Shown one piece after another: positions 29,501 to 43,094 of a stretch of DNA of 64,000 bases. This DNA is from Sipunculus nudus. Its lineage: Eukaryota; Annelida; Sipuncula; Golfingiida; Sipunculidae. Below the pieces are notes generated by a model, which made no database searches, had not been told where the DNA came from, and saw nothing but the letters and a program-made list of their open reading frames with translations. Each line of letters opens with the position of its first letter. Position 1 is the stretch's first letter. The translations under genes and the position numbers were made by a program. The stretch is taken from positions 1,244,501-1,308,500 of the forward strand of contig CM049315.1 of assembly GCA_026874595.1 (NCBI GenBank), in the 5' to 3' direction.

Positions 29501-32500
29501 CTAATGCATGTACTGTATATCTGGGGAGTGTGGGAGGCAGAACACATACAGTCCTGGTAAGAGTAATGCATGTACTGTATAACAGGGGAGTGTGGGAGGC
29601 AGAACACATACAGTCCTGGTAAGAGTAATGCATGTACTGTATATCAGGGGAGTGTGGGAGGCAGAACACATACAGTCCTGGTAAGACTAATGCATGTACT
29701 GTATATCAGGGGAGTGTGGGAGGCAGAACACATACAGTCCTGGTAAGAGTAATGCATGTACTGTATATCAGGGGAGTGTGGGAGGCAGAACACATACAGT
29801 CCTGGTAAGAGTAATGCATGTACTGTATAACAGGGGAGTGTGGGAGGCAGAACACATACAGTCCTGGTAAGAGTAATGCATGTACTGTATAACAGGGGAG
29901 TGTGGGAGGCAGAACACATACAGTCCTGGTAAGAGTAATGCATGTACTGTATATCAGGGGAGTGTGGGAGGCAGAACACATACAGTCCTGGTAAGACTAA
30001 TGCATGTACTATATATCAGGGGAGTGTGGGAGGCAGAACACATACAGTCCTGGTAAGACTAATGCATGTACTGTATATCAGGGGAGTGTGGGAGGCAGAA
30101 CACATACAGTCCTTGTAAGAGTAATGCATGCACTGTATATCAGGGGAGTGTGGGAGGCAGAACACATACAGTCCGGGTAAGACTAATGCATGTACTGTAT
30201 ATCAGGGGAGTGTGGGAGGCAGAACACATACAGTCCTGGTAAGAGTAATGCATGTACTGTATATCAGGGGAGTGTGGGAGGCAGAACACATACAGTCCTT
30301 GTAAGGGTAATGCATGTACTGTATAACAGGGGAGTGTGGGAGGCAGAACACATACAGTCCTGGTAAGAGTAATGCATGTACTGTATATCAGGGGAGTGTG
30401 AGAGGCAGAACACATACAGTCCTGATAAGAGTAATGCATGCACTGTATATCAGGGGAGTGTGGGAGGCAGAACACATACAGTCCTGGTAAGACTAATGCA
30501 TGTACTGTAAAACAGGGGAGTGTAGGAGGCAGAACACATATACACTCCCGAGGACAGGTGTGGGAGGCAGAACACATAAAGTCCTGGTAAGACTAATGCA
30601 TGTACTGTATATTCGGGGAGTGTGGGAGGCAGAACACATACAGTCCTGGTAAGAGTAATGCTTGTACTGTATAACAGGGGAGTGTGGGAGGCAGAACACA
30701 TACAGTCCTGGTAAGACTAATGCATGTACTGTATAACAGGGGAGTGTGGGAGGCAGAACACATACAGTCCTGGTAAGAGTAATGCATGTACTGTATAACA
30801 GGGGAGTGTGGGAGGCAGGTCACATACAGTCCTGGTAAGAGTAATGCTTGTACTGTATAACAGGGGAGTGTGGGAGGCAGAACACATACAGTCCTGGTAA
30901 GAGTAATGCATGTACTGTATAACAGGGGAGTGTGGGAGACAGAACACATACAGTCCTGGTAAGAGTAATGCATGCACTGTATATCAGGGGAGTGTGGGAG
31001 GCAGAACACATACAGTCCTGGTAAGAGTAATGCATGTACTGTATAACAGGGGAGTGTGGGAGGCAGAACACATACAGTCCTGGTAAGAGTAATGCATGTA
31101 CTGTATAACAGGGGAGTGTGGGAGGCAGAACACATACAGTCCTGGTAAGAGCAATGCATGTACTGTATAACAGGGGAGTGTGGGAGGCAGAACACATACA
31201 GTCCGTGTAAGACTAATGCATGTACTGTATATCAGGGGAGTGTGGGAGGCAGAACACATACAGTCCTGGTAAGAGTAATGCATGTACTGTATATCAGGGG
31301 AGTGTGGGAGGCAGAACACATACAGTCCTGGTAAGACTAATGCATGTACTGTATATCTGGGGAGTGTGGGAGGCAGAACACATACAGTCCTGGTAAGAGT
31401 AATGCATGTACTGTATAACAGGGGAGTGTGGGAGGCAGAACACATACAGTCCTGGTAAGAGTAATGCATGTACTGTATATCAGGGGAGTGTGGGAGGCAG
31501 AACACATACAGTCCTGGTAAGACTAATGCATGTACTGTATATCAGGGGAGTGTGGGAGGCAGAACACATACAGTCCTGGTAAGAGTAATGCATGTACTGT
31601 ATATCAGGGGAGTGTGGGAGGCAGAACACATACAGTCCTGGTAAGAGTAATGCATGTACTGTATAACAGGGGAGTGTGGGAGGCAGAACACATACAGTCC
31701 TGGTAAGACTAATGCATGTACTGTATATCTGGGGAGTGTGGGAGGCAGAACACATACAGTCCTGGTAAGAGTAATGCATGTACTGTATATCAGGGGAGTG
31801 TGGGAGGCAGAACACATACAGTCCGGGTAAGACTAATGCATGTACTGTATATCAGGGAAGTGTGGGAGGCAGAACACATGCAGTCCTGGTAAGACTAATG
31901 CATGTACTGTATATCAGGGGAGTGTGGGAGGCAGAACACATACAGTCCTGGTAAGAGTAATTCATGTACTGTATATCAGGGGAGTGTGGGAGGCAGGACA
32001 CATACAGTCCTGGTAAGACTAATGCATGTACTGTATAACAGGGGAGTGTGGGAGGCAGAACACATACAGTCCTGGTAAGAGTAATGCATGTACTGTATAA
32101 CAGGGGAGTGTGGGAGGCAGAACACATACAGTCCTGGTAAGAGTAATGCATGTACTGTATAACAGGGGAGTGTGGGAGGCAGAACACATACAGTCCGTGT
32201 AAGACTAATGCATGTACTGTATATCAGGGGAGTGTGGGAGGCAGAACACATACAGTCCTGGTAAGAGTAATGCATGTACTGTATATCAGGGGAGTGTGGG
32301 AGGCAGAACACATACAGTCCTGGTAAGACTAATGCATGTACTGTATAACAGGGGAGTGTGGGAGGCAGAACACATACAGTCCTGGTAAGAGTAATGCATG
32401 TACTGTATAACAGGGGAGTGTGGGAGGCAGAACACATACAGTCCTGGTAAGACTAATGCATGTACTGTATATCTGGGGAGTGTGGGAGGCAGAACACATA

Positions 32501-35500
32501 CAGTCCTGGTAAGAGTAATGCATGTACTGTATAACAGGGGAGTGTGGGAGGCAGAACACATACAGTCCTGGTAAGAGTAATGCATGTACTGTATATCAGG
32601 GGAGTGTGGGAGGCAGAACACATACAGTCCTGGTAAGACTAATGCATGCACTGTATATCTGGGGAGTGTGGGAGGCAGAACACATACAGTCCTGGTAAGA
32701 GTAATGCATGTACTGTATAACAGGGGAGTGTGGGAGGCAGAACACATACAGTCCTGGTAAGAGTAATGCATGTACTGTATATCAAGGGAGTGTGGGAGGC
32801 AGAACACATACAGTCCTGGTAAGACTAATGCATGTACTGTATATCTGGGGAGTGTGGGAGGCAGAACACATACAGTCCTGGTAAGAGTAATGCATGTACT
32901 GTATAACAAGGTGTGGGAGGCAGAACACATACAGTCCTGGTAAGAGTAATGCATGTACTGTATAACAAGGTGTGGGAGGCAGAACACATACAGTCCTGGT
33001 AAGAGTAATGCATGTACTGTATATCAGGGGAGTGTGGGAGGCAGAACACATACAGTCCTGGTAAGACTAATGCATGTACTGTATATCTGGGGAGTGTGGG
33101 AGGCAGAACACATACAGTCCTGGTAAGAGTAATGCATGTACTGTATATCAGGGGAGTGTGGGAGGCAGAACACATACAGTCCTGGTAAGACTAATGCATG
33201 TACTGTATATCTGGGGAGTGTGGGAGGCAGAACACATACAGTCCTGGTAAGAGTAATGCATGTACTGTATAACAGGGGAGTGTGGGAGGCAGAACACATA
33301 CAGTCCTGGTAAGAGTAATGCATGTACTGTATATCAGGGGAGTGTGGGAGGCAGAACACATACAGTCCTGGTAAGACTAATGCATGTACTGTATATCAGG
33401 GGAGTGTGGGAGGCAGAACACATACAGTCCTGGTAAGAGTAATGCATGTACTGTATATCAGGGGAGTGTGGGAGGCAGAACACATACAGTCCTGGTAAGA
33501 GTAATGCATGTACTGTATAACAGGGGAGTGTGGGAGGCAGGTCACATACAGTCCTGGTAAGAGTAATGCTTGTACTGTATAACAGGGGAGTGTGGGAGGC
33601 AGAACACATACAGTCCTGGTAAGAGTAATGCATGTACTGTATAACAGGGGAGTGTGGGAGACAGAACACATACAGTCCTGGTAAGAGTAATGCATGCACT
33701 GTATATCAGGGGAGTGTGGGAGGCAGAACACATACAGTCCTGGTAAGAGTAATGCATGCACTGTATATCAGGGGAGTGTGGGAGGCAGAACACATACAGT
33801 CCTGGTAAGACTAATGCATGTACTGTATATCTGGGGAGTGTGGGAGGCAGAACACATACAGTCCTGGTAAGAGTAATGCATGTACTGTATAACAGGGGAG
33901 TGTGGGAGGCAGAACACATACAGTCCTGGTAAGAGTAATGCATGTACTGTATATCAGGGGAGTGTGGGAGGCAGAACACATACAGTCCTGGTAAGACTAA
34001 TGCATGTACTGTATATCTGGGGAGTGTGGGAGGCAGAACACATACAGTCCTGGTAAGAGTAATGCATGTACTGTATAACAAGGTGTGGGAGGCAGAACAC
34101 ATACAGTCCTGGTAAGAGTAATGCATGTACTGTATAACAAGGTGTGGGAGGCAGAACACATACAGTCCTGGTAAGAGTAATGCATGTACTGTATATCAGG
34201 GGAGTGTGGGAGGCAGAACACATACAGTCCTGGTAAGACTAATGCATATACTGTATATCTGGGGAGTGTGGGAGGCAGAACACATACAGTCCTGGTAAGA
34301 GTAATGCATGTACTGTATATCAGGGGAGTGTGGGAGGCAGAACACATACAGTCCTGGTAAGACTAATGCATGTACTGTATATCTGGGGAGTGTGGGAGGC
34401 AGAACACATACAGTCCTGGTAAGAGTAATGCATGTACTGTATAACAGGGGAGTGTGGGAGGCAGAACACATACAGTCCTGGTAAGAGTAATGCATGTACT
34501 GTATATCAGGGGAGTGTGGGAGGCAGAACACATACAGTCCTGGTAAGACTAATGCATGTACTGTATATCAGGGGAGTGTGGGAGGCAGAACACATACAGT
34601 CCTGGTAAGAGTAATGCATGTACTGTATATCAGGGGAGTGTGGGAGGCAGAACACATACAGTCCTGGTAAGAGTAATGCATGTACTGTATAACAGGGGAG
34701 TGTGGGAGGCAGAACACATACAGTCCTGGTAAGAGTAATGCATGTACTGTATAACAGGGGAGTGTGGGAGGCAGAACACATACAGTCCTGGTAAGAGTAA
34801 TGCATGTACTGTATATCAGGGGAGTGTGGGAGGCAGAACACATACAGTCCTGGTAAGACTAATGCATGTACTATATATCAGGGGAGTGTGGGAGGCAGAA
34901 CACATACAGTCCTGGTAAGACTAATGCATGTACTGTATATCAGGGGAGTGTGGGAGGCAGAACACATACAGTCCTTGTAAGAGTAATGCATGCACTGTAT
35001 ATCAGGGGAGTGTGGGAGGCAGAACACATACAGTCCGGGTAAGACTAATGCATGTACTGTATATCAGGGGAGTGTGGGAGGCAGAACACATACAGTCCTG
35101 GTAAGAGTAATGCATGTACTGTATATCAGGGGAGTGTGGGAGGCAGAACACATACAGTCCTTGTAAGGGTAATGCATGTACTGTATAACAGGGGAGTGTG
35201 GGAGGCAGAACACATACAGTCCTGGTAAGAGTAATGCATGTACTGTATATCAGGGGAGTGTGAGAGGCAGAACACATACAGTCCTGATAAGAGTAATGCA
35301 TGCACTGTATATCAGGGGAGTGTGGGAGGCAGAACACATACAGTCCTGGTAAGACTAATGCATGTACTGTAAAACAGGGGAGTGTAGGAGGCAGAACACA
35401 TATACACTCCCGAGGACAGGTGTGGGAGGCAGAACACATAAAGTCCTGGTAAGACTAATGCATGTACTGTATATTCGGGGAGTGTGGGAGGCAGAACACA

Positions 35501-38500
35501 TACAGTCCTGGTAAGAGTAATGCTTGTACTGTATAACAGGGGAGTGTGGGAGGCAGAACACATACAGTCCTGGTAAGACTAATGCATGTACTGTATAACA
35601 GGGGAGTGTGGGAGGCAGAACACATACAGTCCTGGTAAGAGTAATGCATGTACTGTATAACAGGGGAGTGTGGGAGGCAGGTCACATACAGTCCTGGTAA
35701 GAGTAATGCTTGTACTGTATAACAGGGGAGTGTGGGAGGCAGAACACATACAGTCCTGGTAAGAGTAATGCATGTACTGTATAACAGGGGAGTGTGGGAG
35801 ACAGAACACATACAGTCCTGGTAAGAGTAATGCATGCACTGTATATCAGGGGAGTGTGGGAGGCAGAACACATACAGTCCTGGTAAGAGTAATGCATGTA
35901 CTGTATAACAGGGGAGTGTGGGAGGCAGAACACATACAGTCCTGGTAAGAGTAATGCATGTACTGTATAACAGGGGAGTGTGGGAGGCAGAACACATACA
36001 GTCCTGGTAAGAGCAATGCATGTACTGTATAACAGGGGAGTGTGGGAGGCAGAACACATACAGTCCGTGTAAGACTAATGCATGTACTGTATATCAGGGG
36101 AGTGTGGGAGGCAGAACACATACAGTCCTGGTAAGAGTAATGCATGTACTGTATATCAGGGGAGTGTGGGAGGCAGAACACATACAGTCCTGGTAAGACT
36201 AATGCATGTACTGTATATCTGGGGAGTGTGGGAGGCAGAACACATACAGTCCTGGTAAGAGTAATGCATGTACTGTATAACAGGGGAGTGTGGGAGGCAG
36301 AACACATACAGTCCTGGTAAGAGTAATGCATGTACTGTATATCAGGGGAGTGTGGGAGGCAGAACACATACAGTCCTGGTAAGACTAATGCATGTACTGT
36401 ATATCAGGGGAGTGTGGGAGGCAGAACACATACAGTCCTGGTAAGAGTAATGCATGTACTGTATATCAGGGGAGTGTGGGAGGCAGAACACATACAGTCC
36501 TGGTAAGAGTAATGCATGTACTGTATAACAGGGGAGTGTGGGAGGCAGAACACATACAGTCCTGGTAAGAGTAATGCATGTACTGTATAACAGGGGAGTG
36601 TGGGAGGCAGAACACATACAGTCCTGGTAAGAGTAATGCATGTACTGTATATCAGGGGAGTGTGGGAGGCAGAACACATACAGTCCTGGTAAGACTAATG
36701 CATGTACTATATATCAGGGGAGTGTGGGAGGCAGAACACATACAGTCCTGGTAAGACTAATGCATGTACTGTATATCAGGGGAGTGTGGGAGGCAGAACA
36801 CATACAGTCCTTGTAAGAGTAATGCATGCACTGTATATCAGGGGAGTGTGGGAGGCAGAACACATACAGTCCGGGTAAGACTAATGCATGTACTGTATAT
36901 CAGGGGAGTGTGGGAGGCAGAACACATACAGTCCTGGTAAGAGTAATGCATGTACTGTATATCAGGGGAGTGTGGGAGGCAGAACACATACAGTCCTTGT
37001 AAGGGTAATGCATGTACTGTATAACAGGGGAGTGTGGGAGGCAGAACACATACAGTCCTGGTAAGAGTAATGCATGTACTGTATATCAGGGGAGTGTGAG
37101 AGGCAGAACACATACAGTCCTGATAAGAGTAATGCATGCACTGTATATCAGGGGAGTGTGGGAGGCAGAACACATACAGTCCTGGTAAGACTAATGCATG
37201 TACTGTAAAACAGGGGAGTGTAGGAGCGGAACACATATACACTCCCGAGGACAGGTGTGGGAGGCAGAACACATAAAGTCCTGGTAAGACTAATGCATGT
37301 ACTGTATATTCGGGGAGTGTGGGAGGCAGAACACATACAGTCCTGGTAAGAGTAATGCTTGTACTGTATAACAGGGGAGTGTGGGAGGCAGAACACATAC
37401 AGTCCTGGTAAGACTAATGCATGTACTGTATAACAGGGGAGTGTGGGAGGCAGAACACATACAGTCCTGGTAAGAGTAATGCATGTACTGTATAACAGGG
37501 GAGTGTGGGAGGCAGGTCACATACAGTCCTGGTAAGAGTAATGCTTGTACTGTATAACAGGGGAGTGTGGGAGGCAGAACACATACAGTCCTGGTAAGAG
37601 TAATGCATGTACTGTATAACAGGGGAGTGTGGGAGACAGAACACATACAGTCCTGGTAAGAGTAATGCATGCACTGTATATCAGGGGAGTGTGGGAGGCA
37701 GAACACATACAGTCCTGGTAAGAGTAATGCATGTACTGTATAACAGGGGAGTGTGGGAGGCAGAACACATACAGTCCTGGTAAGAGTAATGCATGTACTG
37801 TATAACAGGGGAGTGTGGGAGGCAGAACACATACAGTCCTGGTAAGAGTAATGCATGTACTGTATAACAGGGGAGTGTGGGAGGCAGAACACATACAGTC
37901 CGTGTAAGACTAATGCATGTACTGTATATCAGGGGAGTGTGGGAGGCAGAACACATACAGTCCTGGTAAGAGTAATGCATGTACTGTATATCAGGGGAGT
38001 GTGGGAGGCAGAACACATACAGTCCTGGTAAGACTAATGCATGTACTGTATAACAGGGGAGTGTGGGAGGCAGAACACATACAGTCCTGGTAAGAGTAAT
38101 GCATGTACTGTATAACAGGGGAGTGTGGGAGGCAGAACACATACAGTCCTGGTAAGACTAATGCATGTACTGTATATCTGGGGAGTGTGGGAAGCAGAAC
38201 ACATACAGTCCTGGTAAGAGTAATGCATGTACTGTATAACAGGGGAGTGTGGGAGGCAGAACACATACAGTCGTGGTAAGAGTAATGCATGTACTGTATA
38301 TCAGGGGTTTGTGGGAGGCAGAACACATACAGTCCTGGTAAGACTAATGCATGTACTGTATATCTGGGGAGTGTGGGAGGCAGAACACATACAGTCCTGG
38401 TAAGAGTAATGCATGTACTGTATAACAGGGGAGTGTGGGAGGCAGAACACATACAGTCCTGGTAAGAGTAATGCATGTACTGTATATCAGGGGAGTGTGG

Positions 38501-41500
38501 GAGGCAGAACACATACAGTCCTGGTAAGACTAATGCATGTACTGTATATCTGGGGAGTGTGGGAGGCAGAACACATACAGTCCTGGTAAGAGTAATGCAT
38601 GTACTGTATAACAAGGTGTGGGAGGCAGAACACATACAGTCCTGGTAAGAGTAATGCATGTACTGTATAACAAGGTGTGGGAGGCAGAACACATACAGTC
38701 CTGGTAAGAGTAATGCATGTACTGTATATCAGGGGAGTGGGAGGCAGAACACATACAGTCCTGGTAAGACTAATGCATGTACTGTATATCTGAGGAGTGT
38801 GGGAGGCAGAACACATACAGTCCTGGTAAGAGTAATGCATGTACTGTATATCAGGGGAGTGTGGGAGGCAGAACACATACAGTCCTGGTAAGACTAATGC
38901 ATGTACTGTATATCTGGGGAGTGTGGGAGGCAGAACACATACAGTCCTGGTAAGAGTAATGCATGTACTGTATAACAGGGGAGTGTGGGAGGCAGAACAC
39001 ATACAGTCCTGGTAAGAGTAATGCATGTACTGTATATCAGGGGAGTGTGGGAGGCAGAACACATACAGTCCTGGTAAGACTAATGCATGTACTGTATATC
39101 AGGGGAGTGTGGGAGGCAGAACACATACAGTCCTGGTAAGAGTAATGCATGTACTGTATATCAGGGGAGTGTGGGAGGCAGAACACATACAGTCCTGGTA
39201 AGAGTAATGCATGTACTGTATAACAGGGGAGTGTGGGAGGCAGAACACATACAGTCCTGGTAAGAGTAATGCATGTACTGTATAACAGGGGAGTGTGGGA
39301 GGCAGAACACATACAGTCCTGGTAAGAGTAATGCATGTACTGTATATCAGGGGAGTGTGGGAGGCAGAACACATACAGTCCTGGTAAGACTAATGCATGT
39401 ACTATATATCAGATGAGTGTGGGAGGCAGAACACATACAGTCCTGGTAAGACTAATGCATGTACTGTATATCAGGGGAGTGTGGGAGGCAGAACACATAC
39501 AGTCCTTGTAAGAGTAATGCATGCACTGTATATCAGGGGAGTGTGGGAGGCAGAACACATACAGTCCGGGTAAGACTAATGCATGTACTGTATAACAGGG
39601 GAGTGTGGGAGGCAGAACACATACAGTCCTGGTAAGAGTAATGCATGTACTGTATAACAGGGGAGTGTGGGAGTCAGAACACATACAGTCCTGGTAAGAC
39701 TAATGCATGTACTGTATAACAGGGGAGTGTGGGAGGCAGAACACATACAGTCCTGGTAAGAGTAATGCATGTACTGTATAACAGGGGAGTGTGGGAGGCA
39801 GAACACATACAGTCCTGGTAAGAGTAATGCATGTACTGTATATCAGGGGAGTGTGGGAGGCAGAACACATACAGTCCTGGTAAGAGTAATGCATGTACTG
39901 TATAACAGGGGAGTGTGGGAGGCAGAACACATACAGTCCTGGTAAGACTAATGCATGTACTGTATATCAGGGGAGTGTGGGAGGCAGAACACATACAGTC
40001 CTGGTAGACTAATGCATGTACTGTATAACAGGGGAGTGTGGGAGGCAGAACACATACAGTCCTGGTAAGACTAATGCATGTACTGTATATCAGGGGAGTG
40101 TGGGAGGCAGAACACGAACAGTCCTGGTAAGACTAATGCATGTACTGTATATCAGGGGAGTGTGGGAGGCAGAACACATACAGTCCTGGTAAGAGTAATG
40201 CATGTACTGTATATCAGGGGAGTGTGGGAGGCAGAACACATACAGTCCTGGTAAGAGTAATGCATGTACTGTATATCAGGGGAGTGTGGGAGGCAGAACA
40301 CATGCAGTCCTGGTAAGACTAATGCATGTACTGTATATCAGGGGAGTGTGGGAGGCAGAACACATGCAGTCCTGGTAAGAGTAATGCATGTACTGTATAA
40401 CAGGGGAGTGTGGGAGGCAGAACACATACAGTCCTGGTAAGACTAATGCATGTACTGTATATCTGGGGAGTGTGGGAGGCAGAACACATACAGTCCTGGT
40501 AAGAGTAATGCATGTACTGTATATCAGGGGAGTGTGGGAGGCAGAACACATACAGTCCGGGTAAGACTAATGCATGTACTGTATATCAGGGGAGTGTGGG
40601 AGGCAGAACACATGCAGTCCTGGTAAGACTAATGCATGTACTGTATATCAGGGGAGTGTGGGAGGCAGAACACATACAGTCCTGGTAAGAGTAATTCATG
40701 TACTGTATATCAGGGGAGTGTGGGAGGCAGGACACATACAGTCCTGGTAAGACTAATGCATGTACTGTATAACAGGGGAGTGTGGGAGGCAGAACACATA
40801 CAGTCCTGGTAAGAGTAATGCATGTACTGTATAACAGGGGAGTTTGGGAGGCAGAACACATACAGTCCTGGTAAGAGTAATGCATGTACTGTATAACAGG
40901 GGAGTGTGGGAGGCAGAACACATACAGTCCGTGTAAGACTAATGCATGTACTGTATATCAGGGGAGTGTGGGAGGCAGAACACATACAGTCCTGGTAAGA
41001 GTAATGCATGTACTGTATATCAGGGGAGTGTGGGAGGCAGAACACATACAGTCCTGGTAAGACTAATGCATGTACTGTATAACAGGGGAGTGTGGGAGGC
41101 AGAACACATACAGTCCTGGTAAGAGTAATGCATGTACTGTATAACAGGGGAGTGTGGGAGGCAGAACACATACAGTCCTGGTAAGACTAATGCATGTACT
41201 GTATATCTGGGGAGTGTGGGAGGCAGAACACATACAGTCCTGGTAAGAGTAATGCATGTACTGTATAACAGGGGAGTGTGGGAGGCAGAACACATACAGT
41301 CCTGGTAAGAGTAATGCATGTACTGTATATCAGGGGAGTGTGGGAGGCAGAACACATACAGTCCTGGTAAGACTAATGCATGCACTGTATATCTGGGGAG
41401 TGTGGGAGGCAGAACACATACAGTCCTGGTAAGAGTAATGCATGTACTGTATAACAGGGGAGTGTGGGAGGCAGAACACATACAGTCCTGGTAAGAGTAA

Positions 41501-42060
41501 TGCATGTACTGTATATCAAGGGAGTGTGGGAGGCAGAACACATACAGTCCTGGTAAGACTAATGCATGTACTGTATATCTGGGGAGTGTGGGAGGCAGAA
41601 CACATACAGTCCTGGTAAGAGTAATGCATGTACTGTATAACAAGGTGTGGGAGGCAGAACACATACAGTCCTGGTAAGAGTAATGCATGTACTGTATAAC
41701 AAGGTGTGGGAGGCAGAACACATACAGTCCTGGTAAGAGTAATGCATGTACTGTATATCAGGGGAGTGTGGGAGGCAGAACACATACAGTCCTGGTAAGA
41801 CTAATGCATGTACTGTATATCTGGGGAGTGTGGGAGGCAGAACACATACAGTCCTGGTAAGAGTAATGCATGTACTGTATATCAGGGGAGTGTGGGAGGC
41901 AGAACACATACAGTCCTGGTAAGACTAATGCATGTACTGTATATCTGGGGAGTGTGGGAGGCAGAACACATACAGTCCTGGTAAGAGTAATGCATGTACT
42001 GTATAACAGGGGAGTGTGGGAGGCAGAACACATACAGTCCTGGTAAGAGTAATGCATGTA
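21300..42060. repeat. Dispersed duplicate of a ~7.1-kb satellite block (21.3-28.4 kb and 34.95-42.05 kb)
   Basis: Variant order from about 21300 to 25800 recurs at +13658 bp, and from about 26560 to 28450 at +13596 bp, so one 62-bp unit differs between copies around 26.1-26.5 / 39.8-40.1 kb. Private tags shared only by the two copies include the TTTGTGGGAGG unit at about 24650 and 38308, GTGGGAAGCAG at about 24531 and 38189, a 60-bp unit with GGGGAGTGGGAGG at about 25075 and 38733, ATCAGATGAG at about 25751 and 39409, and CACGAACAG near 26456 and 40113. One difference is TACTGTATATCAGATG against TACTATATATCAGATG. Confidence 0.9.
26900..36360. repeat. Tandem pair of 4862-bp satellite blocks
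   Basis: The unit-variant order from about 26900 to 31500 recurs from about 31760 to 36360 at a constant offset of 4862 bp. Shared private variants include CAGGGAAGTG at about 26992 and 31854, GGCAGGACACATAC at about 27131 and 31993, ATATCAAGGGAG at about 27919 and 32781, M1 at 30545 and 35407, and M2 at 28043/32905 and 29215/34077. I saw no mismatch in the markers I compared, suggesting a very recent event. Confidence 0.9.
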
Positions 42061-43094
42061 CTGTATATCAGGGGAGTGTGGGAGGCAGAACACATACAGT
42101 CCTGGTAAGACTAATGCATGTACTGTATATCAGGGGAGTGTGGGAGGCAGAACACATACAGTCCTGGTAAGAGTAATGCATGTACTGTATATCAGGGGAG
42201 TGTCGGAGGCAGAACACATACAGTCCTGGTAAGAGTAATGCATGTACTGTATAACAGGGGAGTGTGGGAGGCAGAACACATACAGTCCTGGTAAGAGTAA
42301 TGCATGTACTGTATAACAGGGGAGTGTGGGAGGCAGAACACATACAGTCCTGGTAAGAGTAATGCATGTACTGTATATCAGGGGAGTGTGGGAGGCAGAA
42401 CACATACAGTCCTGGTAAGACTAATGCATATACTATATATCAGGGGAGTGTGGGAGGCAGAACACATACAGTCCTGGTAAGACTAATGCATGTACTGTAT
42501 ATCAGGGGAGTGTGGGAGGCAGAACACATACAGTCCTTGTAAGAGTAATGCATGCACTGTATATCAGGGGAGTGTGGGAGGCAGAACACATACAGTCCGG
42601 GTAAGACTAATGCATGTACTGTATATCAGGGGAGTGTGGGAGGCAGAACACATACAGTCCTGGTAAGAGTAATGCATGTACTGTATAACAGTGGAGTGTG
42701 GGAGGCAGAACATATACAGTCCGGGTAAGACTAATGCATGTACTGTATATCAGGGTAGTGTGGGAGGCAGAACACTGTGGTGTCTTATACCACATATTAA
42801 CCGTTAATAGACAGAACATGTGTCTTATGCCGACAGTTTAATTCACCAATGGCCACCAGACCTACGTTGGCCCCATGCCATTTCAACCATACATTCAGGT
42901 ACAACTCATACCTCAGTAAAACTCGCTGAGCAGCTGGTCACAGAGTCCCCCTTAGCAAAATGAAAAGTTTGCCGCTGCTTTGCTGCAACCGTGCTGCAAA
43001 GCAGCAGAAACCAAAATAGGCTGCAAGAAGAGTGTGCAGGAAGGCTGTGGCTAGTTGCATGCTTCCCGCTGCCTGGCAAAGGCTGCAGGAAAGT

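Larger units (their letters stand above)
1..42775. repeat. Giant 62-bp tandem satellite, about 690 copies, open at the left edge
   Basis: A 62-bp unit is repeated head to tail without any non-repeat interruption; the window begins in mid-unit, so the array is longer than seen. Typical words in each unit are GCATGTACTGTATA, GGGAGTGTGGGAGGCAG and ACATACAGTCCTGGTAAG. Units differ at a few recurrent sites: AGAGTAATG or AGACTAATG; TATAACAGG, TATATCAGG or TATATCTGG; GCATGT, GCATGC or GCTTGT; and rarer CCTTGTAAG, CCGGGTAAG and CCGTGTAAG. These variants recur in ordered combinations, giving higher-order repeats from 186 bp to over 9 kb. Long minus-strand reading frames exist only because the unit lacks stops in all three frames. 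No host gene lies inside. The orientation relative to the MAO exons to the right implies an intronic location, because upstream MAO exons are not found between the array and the first exon. Confidence 0.98.

Noticed and set aside
1-42775. Dozens of minus-strand reading frames of 60-260 codons with YSYQDCMCSASHTP-like repeats
   Set aside because: They are translations of the 62-bp satellite through rotating frames, overlap each other in different frames and end wherever a common substitution makes a stop. No codon-level constraint, splice structure or known domain.
1-42775. CRISPR array
   Set aside because: Units are contiguous with no unique spacers, and the context is eukaryotic.
1-42775. 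Centromeric or telomeric satellite
   Set aside because: The array sits next to a spliced gene with a satellite fragment past the exon, and no telomere-type hexamers or centromere context are seen; chromosomal position cannot be judged from the window.
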